This document shows, one piece after another, positions 1 to 5,040 of a stretch of DNA of 6,210 bases. Each line of letters begins with the position of its first letter. Within the stretch, counting starts at the first letter, position 1. A model generated the notes under the pieces. That model did no database searches. It saw only the letters and a list, made by a program, of their open reading frames with translations, and was not told the origin of the DNA. The DNA is taken from contig JAIRXN010000053.1 in assembly GCA_031268245.1 (NCBI GenBank), positions 1-6,210 on the forward strand, read 5' to 3'. The position numbers and the translations under genes are program-made. Source of the stretch: Treponema sp. (GTDB lineage: Bacteria > Spirochaetota > Spirochaetia > Treponematales > Breznakiellaceae).

Positions 1-275
1 ACAAGCGCAAGCATAAAGGACTTGGCTTTGAAATTGCGCAGTACGTTTTTTCCGATCCCGAAAGATTAGAACGCCGGGATGCAAGCGCAGGGAACCTGTC
101 CGGGGAAGAACGCTGGCAAACCCTGGGTATGGTCGGCAAGGTTTTATTCGTGGTCTATACGGAACGCAGAGGGAACAAGCGGCTTATATCAGCGCGGCTT
201 GCGGAAAAGCATGAGAGGAGAAGTTACAATGGCCATTATCACATCGACGGTCAGGGTTGGGCAAAAACCACCTAA
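1..275 (+). CDS. brnT: BrnT family toxin (DUF497), 5' end outside window
   Basis: Toxin of a BrnT/BrnA type II toxin-antitoxin pair. The family consists of small RelE-like ribonucleases that slow growth by cutting RNA and are neutralised by BrnA. The open frame enters from the left edge (first full codon at base 3) and gives 90 residues to a TAA at 273-275. What identifies it: a KHKGLGFE segment near the start, VFSDPERLERRD, a GEERWQTLG segment, the hydrophobic strand VLFVVYTE, and the closing block RLISARLAEKHERRSY. This is the order expected for the family. With a usual family length near 90-100 residues, roughly ten N-terminal residues and the start codon appear to be missing. The last 15 codons, after the ERRSY block, lie inside the antitoxin gene. 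The promoter is outside the window. In the Brucella system the complex represses its own operon; that is family knowledge and cannot be seen here. The family call is confident; activity is inferred. Confidence 0.85.
   Translation, partial: KRKHKGLGFEIAQYVFSDPERLERRDASAGNLSGEERWQTLGMVGKVLFVVYTERRGNKRLISARLAEKHERRSYNGHYHIDGQGWAKTT
214..220 (+). promoter_or_regulatory. Ribosome binding site of brnA, inside brnT
   Basis: AGAGGAG, 8 nt before the ATG at 229. It decides the antitoxin start against the longer in-frame ATGs at 79 and 211. It lies within the toxin reading frame, over the codons for the HERR part of the toxin, so antitoxin translation can begin before toxin translation ends. Confidence 0.7.
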
Positions 276-564
276 GGACGTAATCAAGGAAGTAAAGAGG
301 ATAGCGAGGGAAGTAAAAAAGCACCCTGATACCTATGATCCCGATTGCCCTCCCTCCACACCGGAAGCCCTGGCTGAATTTGCGGCAATGGCCAGGGAGA
401 TCAGGAAGAATCGAAGGAACCCCGCTCCGGTGGTCGCACTCCGGCTCAAGCCCGATGTCCTTTCAAAATACAAGGCCTTGGGGAAGGGGTACACCAGCAT
501 CATGGCCGATGTCCTCAAATATGTAGCCGATAACCCGGAGATACTCTCAAAGGCCCGTACCTGA
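229..564 (+). CDS. brnA: BrnA family antitoxin
   Basis: Antitoxin partner of the preceding BrnT, 111 residues. BrnA proteins bind and block BrnT through one part and bind operator DNA through a C-terminal ribbon-helix-helix-like part. Here the N-terminal half is charged and lysine-rich (about residues 15-65). The C-terminal part carries the family hallmark: PVVALRLKPDVLSKYKALGKGY followed by a helix ending in DVLKYVADNPEIL (about residues 69-107). The ATG at 229 is chosen because AGAGGAG at 214-220 gives a strong ribosome binding site 8 nt upstream. In-frame ATGs at 79 and 211 would extend the protein into unrelated sequence read out of the toxin frame. The start lies 47 nt inside brnT, so the two genes are surely co-transcribed and probably translationally coupled. 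The family call is secure; DNA binding and autoregulation are inferred from the family. Confidence 0.85.
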   Translation: MAIITSTVRVGQKPPKDVIKEVKRIAREVKKHPDTYDPDCPPSTPEALAEFAAMAREIRKNRRNPAPVVALRLKPDVLSKYKALGKGYTSIMADVLKYVADNPEILSKART

Positions 565-566
565 AA

Positions 567-615
567 GACAGCCCCGGACGCGGACGGAACGGGGTGTCCT
601 TCACTTTTCCTTTCA
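567..615 (+). terminator. Possible terminator after brnTA
   Basis: GACA (567-570) pairs with TGTC (595-598), and CCCCG (572-576) pairs with CGGGG (590-594). This makes a 9-bp stem with one bulged G and a 13-nt loop. A pyrimidine-rich run with several T groups follows (599-615), but there is no clean T tract, so intrinsic termination would be weak. The position, 3 nt after the brnA stop and ahead of a separate promoter for ade, fits the end of the toxin-antitoxin operon. Confidence 0.4.
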
Positions 616-693
616 TAAATCCTGGCTCTTTGTTTCATTCAAACTATGCTGAATATAAAAGTAAAATCAATACTGGTTGGCTGTCTCACAAAG

Positions 694-722
694 TTGATAT
701 TTTGAAAAAGCCTCACTATATT
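694..722 (+). promoter_or_regulatory. Predicted sigma-70 promoter of ade
   Basis: TTGATA at 694-699 and TATATT at 717-722 are separated by exactly 17 bp. The -35 matches the consensus at 5 of 6 bases and the -10 at 5 of 6, in an AT-rich stretch (690-736) that stands out from the surrounding coding DNA. Transcription would begin near 729-731, only about 6-8 nt before the ade ATG at 737. A second TATATT at 722-727 has a poorer partner (TTGAAA at 702-707, 14-bp spacing). No purine-riboswitch core was seen in 565-736. Confidence 0.55.
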
Positions 723-736
723 ATATTGAAACATAT

Positions 737-2503
737 ATGGAAAAACCAGAGCTGAAAAAACTGATTGATACGGCGGCCGGGCGGCGGAAGGCGGATCTCA
801 TAGTCCGTAACGGGATTCTGGCGGATGTGTACGGAGGACGTTTTGTCAGGGGAGACCTTGTCCTCTGCGAAGGCCGGATTGCCGCTCTTGTCACGGAACC
901 CTCAAAAGATCCGCCCTACGAAGGAAAAGAGATACTTGACGCAGGGGGAGCCTATGTCCTGCCGGGTTTCATCGAAAGCCACATCCACATTGAATCCGCC
1001 ATGGTCAGCCCTGCGGAGCTGGGAAGGCTCCTTGTGCCGCACGGAACCACGACGATCGTTGCAGACCCCCACGAGATCGTCAATGTCGCCGGGCTTCCCG
1101 GCTTTTATGCCATGGTAAAGCTCGGCAAAGAGGCTCTCCTCGACATCAAATACATGATTCCCTCCTGCGTTCCCAGCACCGCCTTTGAATATTCGGGGGC
1201 GGTTCTTGATGCTGCGGCTCTGGAGCCGGTCATGGAGGACGAAAATGTCTTCGGCATGGGAGAATTCATGGACTACCCGGCGGTGATAAAGGCTGAAGAC
1301 GGGGCGCTGGCAAAGATACTCCTCGCCAAAAATGCGGGGAAGCTTATCGACGGTCACAGTCCCAAGGTGCGGGGGAAGGATCTCAACGCATACATCGCAG
1401 CGGGAATCCATACGGATCATGAATGCGCCACCGTGGAAGAAATGGAGGAGCGGATCTCCCGCGGCATGTACGTGATGCTCCGCCAGGGCTCGGCCTGCCA
1501 CGATCTCCGGAATTTGCTCAAGGGTCTCAGCGCGGAAAACAGCCGCCGCTGCGTCCTCTGTTCCGATGACCGCCAGCCCAGGACGATCCTTGAAGAAGGC
1601 CACCTGGACAGACATCTGCAGATCTGTATCGAAGAAGGAATAGATCCCATGAGCGCCCTGAGGATGGCGACTCTCAATGCGGCCGAATGTTTCAGGCTTG
1701 AAGACAGGGGAGCTCTTGCGCCGGGTCTCCGGGCCGACATTGTCCTTGTTGAGGATCTTAAAAGCTTTAAGGTAAAGCGGGTTTACATTGAAGGGAAGCT
1801 TGCCGCGGAAGGAGGCTGCCTTTCCGGGACGGGGAAGACCGGCGCTTCATCCGAAAATTTCAAAATCCTGAAGAATAGTTTTCATGTCAGGAATTTTTCC
1901 GAAGAGAGGCTTGTCCTCACTCTTAAAAGCGACAGTGTTTATGTCATTGATGTAAAAGAAGGCAGCGTCGTTACCGGCAAGGGTACTGCCTCTGTCAAAC
2001 GGAATTCCGCAGGGGAATTTGTGTACAGTCCCGGTAAAGATATTTCCAAGATTGCCGTCATCGAGAGGCATCATGATACAGGCAGGGTGGGTCTGGGGCT
2101 TTTCCGCGGCTACGGCATCAGGGAGGGAGCCGTTGCGGTTTCCGTTTCACACGATTCCCACAACATTATTACTGTCGGGGTGAACGACGGCGACATGGCC
2201 CTGGCGGTAGAGAGGCTTATCGAAATGGAAGGCGGCATTGCGCTTGTCAAAGACGGAAAGGTACTCGAAGATATGCCCCTGCCTCTGGGAGGACTCATGA
2301 GCGATAGGACGGGCGAATGGGTGGACGGCAGACTTGAAAAAATTCATGAATGCGCATGGAATGTACTGGGAGTCAAAAGAGGACTTGAACCGGTAATGAG
2401 CCTTGCCTTTATGTCCCTTGTGGTGATTCCCGAACTCAAGGTAAGCTGCGGCGGACTTTTCGATGTGGGGAAATTCAGCTTTATAGAACCTGAAGTCCCC
2501 TGA
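737..2503 (+). CDS. ade: Adenine deaminase
   Basis: Converts adenine to hypoxanthine and ammonia (EC 3.5.4.2) in the cytoplasm, for purine salvage or catabolism. At 588 residues it has the full length of bacterial Ade (E. coli Ade/YicP is also about 588). An N-terminal beta-domain (residues 1-75) leads into the metal-dependent amidohydrolase barrel (about 75-355), followed by the adenine deaminase C-terminal domain (about 400-575). Visible motifs: HIHIES (H82, H84), VADPHE (108-113), GMGEF with the likely metal-bridging E176, DGHSP (H207), GIHTDHE (223-229), SDDRQP (276-281) and, in the C-domain, HDSHN (472-476), a signature separating Ade from dihydroorotases. No key residue is missing. The start is supported by the usual LKKLIDTAAGRRKADLIVRN opening, although no Shine-Dalgarno is visible before the ATG. 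Its 3' end overlaps guaD tail to tail by 23 bp. This is the true adenine deaminase family, not an adenosine deaminase. Confidence 0.96.
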   Translation: MEKPELKKLIDTAAGRRKADLIVRNGILADVYGGRFVRGDLVLCEGRIAALVTEPSKDPPYEGKEILDAGGAYVLPGFIESHIHIESAMVSPAELGRLLVPHGTTTIVADPHEIVNVAGLPGFYAMVKLGKEALLDIKYMIPSCVPSTAFEYSGAVLDAAALEPVMEDENVFGMGEFMDYPAVIKAEDGALAKILLAKNAGKLIDGHSPKVRGKDLNAYIAAGIHTDHECATVEEMEERISRGMYVMLRQGSACHDLRNLLKGLSAENSRRCVLCSDDRQPRTILEEGHLDRHLQICIEEGIDPMSALRMATLNAAECFRLEDRGALAPGLRADIVLVEDLKSFKVKRVYIEGKLAAEGGCLSGTGKTGASSENFKILKNSFHVRNFSEERLVLTLKSDSVYVIDVKEGSVVTGKGTASVKRNSAGEFVYSPGKDISKIAVIERHHDTGRVGLGLFRGYGIREGAVAVSVSHDSHNIITVGVNDGDMALAVERLIEMEGGIALVKDGKVLEDMPLPLGGLMSDRTGEWVDGRLEKIHECAWNVLGVKRGLEPVMSLAFMSLVVIPELKVSCGGLFDVGKFSFIEPEVP

Positions 2504-3803
2504 CATATTTTGCGCTTATGTTTCCGCCGCCGGCAAGGTATACCAGCCTTTCAAGCCGGTCGCGGAGGCTCAGGGGAAAGGGTGCGGCGAATCCCGATGC
2601 AGGGTTCATGTCATCAAAAACCAGCGCGTCAAAATCGTTTCCCGCATCGAAACTGCCCGATCTTCCCATGCCCGCCTCTTCAAAGAAGGCTCCCCCTCCG
2701 GCGCTGCCCAGGTAAAAGGCCTCCTCCAGGCTAAGCGCTTTTTCCGTTGGAGCAAGGAGGGCCTGCCTGAGTTTTGAAACTTGAATAGCGTCGCTCATGG
2801 CCCGGAAAACGGAAAGATGAACGCCGCCTGCAACATCGGTGCCCAGACCCAGCCTGAGACCGGCCTCCAGAAAACGCCTCACCGGCGCTATGCCCGAAGA
2901 GAGATTGGCATTTGATTGGGGACAGTGGGCGATAAACACTCCCTGTTTCTTTATGAGTTCAATCTCTTCATCTTCGGGCCATACACAATGAGCCATGATC
3001 GCAGGCCCCGCTTCGCCGAAGAGCCCAAAATCCGAATATGCACCGGCATAGGTTCTGCTCTGCGGACAGAGTTCCTTTACCCACGCTATCTCCTGCCGGT
3101 TTTCGGAAAGATGGGACTGCAGGGGAAGCGGCCTTGTGCGGCCATACTCTTCCTGCAGCCCCGCAAGACCCCGCAAAAGTTCATCGCTGCAGGAGGGAAT
3201 AAAACGGGGACTAAGAATCGGCCTTATGTTTCCGGACTTTAATGTAGATTCCGATTTTTCAAGCCACTCCCGTGTAGATGACAGGGAAACTGCCGCGGAC
3301 TCTTCCCTCAGATACGGAGGACAGTTTCTGTCCATGTTCAGCTTCCCCACAAAACATACAAGTCCTGCCTCTTCAAGCTTCTCCATAAGAAGGAGGGTCG
3401 CGGACGTATGAAGGGTGGCAAAGATCACTGCCCGGCATGAGGGGCTTCTCTTGAGCTCTTCGACAAACATGCCATAGGAAAGGCCGGCATATTCACAATC
3501 CTGAAACTTTGCCTCCTCGGGGAAGGCGTTTTTGTTTAGCCAGTCGAGAAGCTCCAGATCCATCCCCAAAGCCCGGAAACCAAACTGGGGCGCATGCACA
3601 TGGAGATCGCTGAGGCCGGGGAGGACAAGTTTCCCGCCATAGTCCCTTCGGGGAAGATTCCGGTACTCTCCGGGCAGCGCCGGGAAAAGACCTGAGGATT
3701 TTCCCCCGATGCAGACAAGCCAGCCGTTTTCCAGCGTTTCAAGCTCTACGGAAGATTTACTGTGAACAATATCCCCTTTTAGTACAAAATTCCGGTCTTC
3801 CAT
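2481..3803 (-). CDS. guaD: Guanine deaminase
   Basis: Hydrolyses guanine to xanthine and ammonia (EC 3.5.4.3), committing guanine to degradation. The product is 440 residues from the ATG whose first base is 3803, close to the roughly 440-455 of GuaD and animal GDA. It is an amidohydrolase-superfamily enzyme with a single metal site expected. Visible motifs: LHVHAPQ (H68, H70), the guanine deaminase signature RALGMDLELLDWLN (77-90), PRFIPSCS (199-206), QSHLSEN (H231, E234), IMAHC (H272), IAHCPQSNANLSSG (291-304) and GTDVAGG (D323). Together these cover the expected metal ligands, active-site acid and purine-binding residues. An upstream in-frame TTG at 3845 would add 14 Lys/Arg-rich residues, but it has no ribosome binding site and sits almost at the predicted transcription start. 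The ATG at 3803 has AGGA 7 nt upstream and was preferred. Its tail overlaps ade; its head is divergent from xdhC. Confidence 0.95.
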   Translation of the reverse strand: MEDRNFVLKGDIVHSKSSVELETLENGWLVCIGGKSSGLFPALPGEYRNLPRRDYGGKLVLPGLSDLHVHAPQFGFRALGMDLELLDWLNKNAFPEEAKFQDCEYAGLSYGMFVEELKRSPSCRAVIFATLHTSATLLLMEKLEEAGLVCFVGKLNMDRNCPPYLREESAAVSLSSTREWLEKSESTLKSGNIRPILSPRFIPSCSDELLRGLAGLQEEYGRTRPLPLQSHLSENRQEIAWVKELCPQSRTYAGAYSDFGLFGEAGPAIMAHCVWPEDEEIELIKKQGVFIAHCPQSNANLSSGIAPVRRFLEAGLRLGLGTDVAGGVHLSVFRAMSDAIQVSKLRQALLAPTEKALSLEEAFYLGSAGGGAFFEEAGMGRSGSFDAGNDFDALVFDDMNPASGFAAPFPLSLRDRLERLVYLAGGGNISAKYVRGLQVL

Positions 3804-3810
3804 TTCTTTT

Positions 3811-3814
3811 TCCT
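3811..3814 (-). promoter_or_regulatory. Ribosome binding site that fixes the guaD start
   Basis: Read on the minus strand, AGGA is followed by 7 nt (AAAAGAA) and then the ATG whose first base is 3803. The alternative TTG start at 3845 is preceded by ATAACGGA, with no usable Shine-Dalgarno. This site therefore favours the 440-residue form of guanine deaminase. Confidence 0.6.
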
Positions 3815-3854
3815 GTGAGCCTTGAGGTTTTCTTTTTTTCTTCAATCCGTTATT

Positions 3855-3883
3855 ATTATATGGACAGAAGGGGAAAAATGCAA
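3855..3883 (-). promoter_or_regulatory. Predicted sigma-70 promoter of guaD
   Basis: On the minus strand, TTGCAT (3883 down to 3878) and a perfect TATAAT (3860 down to 3855) are 17 bp apart. Transcription would start near 3848, giving an untranslated leader of about 45 nt before the ATG at 3803. The site lies in the 148-bp divergent region shared with xdhC. Its -35 overlaps the start of a possible leader ORF on the other strand, so the two directions may interfere or share a regulator. No specific operator was recognised. Confidence 0.6.
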
Positions 3884-3955
3884 ATGCGGCTTGGAAAAAA
3901 CAGTAATATTGTCATGCCGGAAAAAGGGGTGCTCATGGGGAGGCTTCTGTCGTGA
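3878..3955 (+). CDS. Candidate short leader ORF coupled to xdhC
   Basis: An ATG at 3878, 4 nt after AAGGGG (3868-3873), opens a 25-codon frame that ends in TGA at 3953-3955. That stop overlaps the GTG start of xdhC as GTGA, the classic arrangement for translational coupling. In-frame ATGs also occur at 3860, 3884, 3914 and 3935, so the true start is uncertain; the longest version is 31 residues. The peptide is basic and resembles nothing I know. It could equally be a chance open frame in a short intergenic region, or a relic of an upstream gene. Low confidence as a real gene. Confidence 0.2.
   Translation: MQMRLGKNSNIVMPEKGVLMGRLLS
3937..3943 (+). promoter_or_regulatory. Ribosome binding site of xdhC
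   Basis: GGGGAGG lies 8 nt before the GTG at 3952. It supports this non-ATG start, which is also where homology-like sequence to XdhC begins. The site is inside the candidate leader ORF ending at 3955. Confidence 0.65.
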
Positions 3956-4989
3956 AGGAACTGTTTACGCTCATCAAAAAAAGTTTTGAACAAAAGGAAA
4001 ACCTGGTTCTTGCCCTCATTACGGAAAAGGCCGGTTCTACTCCCCGGGGACAGGGAGCATGGATGCTGATCAACAAAACCGGAAGAATTGCCGGCACAAT
4101 AGGCGGGGCAAAGCCGGAATTTCTTGCCATTGAAGAGGGGAAAAAAATTGCGGAAAGCGGAGTTTCCGCCTTGAAGACATACATACTGCACCCTGCGGAG
4201 GCAGGCGACATAGGAGCAATCTGCGGCGGAGAAATTACAGTGTTTCTGCAATACCTTGATGCCGGCGACAGTGAACTTTCTGCGATTGTTGACGCCGCGC
4301 TGAATGCGGTTTCCCTGCCTGTTCCCGCGTGGTTTGTGATAAAAATTGATGAAGGAAGTAGAAAAGCCTCGCTGGGCATTCTTGGCAAAAACGGTATTCT
4401 TGGCAAAAAAGGAACATGTCCGGAAAAAACAGCGATCCTGTGCAGGGAAAAGCCTCTGCTTTACAATACGGCACAGGGCGACTGGCTTTCCCTTCCCATA
4501 AACAGTACAGGTATTGTGTATGTCTTCGGATCGGGACACGTGGCACGGGAACTCCTCCCCCTGCTTGGCCGCCTGGATTTCCGCTGCATAGTCTTTGACG
4601 ACCGGGAAGAATACTGCAAAGACGAATTTTTCCCCGCGGCGGAACGGATTATTACGGGGAACTATGAGGATATCGGCGCATCCATTCCGGAGGGTCTTGC
4701 GGACAGCGATTATGCGGTGATCCTTACCAGGGGCCATCTCTGGGACTTCCGGGCGGAAGCCTTTGCGCTGGAAAGCCCTGCCCGTTACATCGGAGCCATC
4801 GGCAGCAGGACGAAACATGCGGCGGTACGGCAAAAACTCCTTGCCATAGGGTTCAGCGAAGCGGATCTGGAGGCCCCCCGTTTCCATGCCCCCATCGGTA
4901 TTGACATAGGGAGCGATACGCCTGCGGAAATTGCCGTCAGCATTGCTGCGGAGTTAATTAAAGTGCGGAACTGTCAACAAGACGGTTAA
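3952..4989 (+). CDS. xdhC: XdhC/CoxI family molybdenum-hydroxylase maturation protein
   Basis: XdhC proteins bind the molybdenum cofactor, promote its sulfuration and deliver it to xanthine dehydrogenase and related hydroxylases. They are cytoplasmic and are not part of the finished enzyme. This 345-residue protein has the two family domains. The N-terminal XdhC/CoxI domain contains GSTPRG (28-33), GTIGGA (48-53) plus E56, and ICGGE (90-94, with conserved C91). The C-terminal Rossmann-like domain contains VFGSGHVAR (191-199), FDDRE (215-219), TRGH (259-262), GAIGSRTK (281-288) and a family-typical ending, PIGIDIGSDTPAEIAVSIAAE (314-334). The GTG start has GGGGAGG 8 nt upstream. The linker (about 135-180) carries a tandem GILGK repeat. 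No hydroxylase subunit lies nearby, so the target enzyme is inferred from the flanking purine deaminases. A carbon monoxide dehydrogenase or another molybdenum hydroxylase cannot be excluded from this protein alone. Confidence 0.92.
   Translation: MKELFTLIKKSFEQKENLVLALITEKAGSTPRGQGAWMLINKTGRIAGTIGGAKPEFLAIEEGKKIAESGVSALKTYILHPAEAGDIGAICGGEITVFLQYLDAGDSELSAIVDAALNAVSLPVPAWFVIKIDEGSRKASLGILGKNGILGKKGTCPEKTAILCREKPLLYNTAQGDWLSLPINSTGIVYVFGSGHVARELLPLLGRLDFRCIVFDDREEYCKDEFFPAAERIITGNYEDIGASIPEGLADSDYAVILTRGHLWDFRAEAFALESPARYIGAIGSRTKHAAVRQKLLAIGFSEADLEAPRFHAPIGIDIGSDTPAEIAVSIAAELIKVRNCQQDG
4375..4410 (+). repeat. 18-bp tandem duplication within xdhC
   Basis: Two adjacent 18-bp units, 4375-4392 and 4393-4410, match at 16 of 18 positions and stay in frame. 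They encode GILGKN then GILGKK (residues 142-153). The unit lies in the linker between the two XdhC domains, where length changes should be tolerated, and ends in an A6 run. Confidence 0.75.
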
Positions 4990-4994
4990 TGAAG

Positions 4995-5040
4995 AACCCG
5001 GGCCTGCGAATCATACGGCCCTGTTTTGCGGATCGGGTTT
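4995..5040. terminator. Possible bidirectional terminator between xdhC and the MFS gene
   Basis: Between and across the convergent gene ends, GGGCC (5000-5004) pairs with GGCCC (5017-5021) around a 12-nt loop. An outer pairing of AACCCG (4995-5000) with CGGGTT (5034-5039) is also possible, sharing only base 5000 with the inner stem. TGTTTT follows on the plus strand and only a short mixed T-rich run follows on the minus strand. The stem is short and covers the MFS stop codon, so it is a weak candidate only. Confidence 0.3.

Noticed and set aside
79..228. A 50-residue N-terminal extension of the antitoxin from an ATG at 79
   Set aside because: This stretch is the toxin gene read in another frame. 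A strong ribosome binding site at 214-220 points to the ATG at 229.
565..736. Purine riboswitch upstream of ade
   Set aside because: The conserved purine-aptamer core and paired loops could not be found. The predicted promoter leaves only a few bases of leader, too short for an aptamer.
732..739. CATATATG palindrome over the ade start codon as an operator
   Set aside because: An 8-bp AT-rich palindrome is easily expected by chance in this AT-rich stretch, and no second copy was seen.
902..1615. A 237-codon open frame on the minus strand opposite ade
   Set aside because: It lies entirely within the conserved adenine deaminase catalytic region, lacks recognisable motifs, and is explained by codon bias on the other strand.
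2504..2520. CATA...TATG inverted repeat just after the ade stop as a terminator
   Set aside because: There are only four weak A-T-rich pairs and no T tract follows, and it lies inside the guaD coding sequence.
3804..3845. A 14-residue Lys/Arg-rich extension of guanine deaminase from a TTG at 3845
   Set aside because: There is no ribosome binding site, and the codon falls almost on the predicted transcription start. The ATG at 3803 has a good AGGA and gives the usual family length.
3899..3914. Imperfect dyad around ACAGTAATATTGT before xdhC as a regulator site
   Set aside because: Only the central AT core and the outer three bases pair, and several inner positions mismatch.
3856..4887. A 343-codon open frame on the minus strand opposite xdhC
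   Set aside because: The plus strand carries all the conserved XdhC motifs over the same bases. The antisense product is arginine- and phenylalanine-rich, with no recognisable domain or membrane pattern. It looks like a shadow of codon bias.
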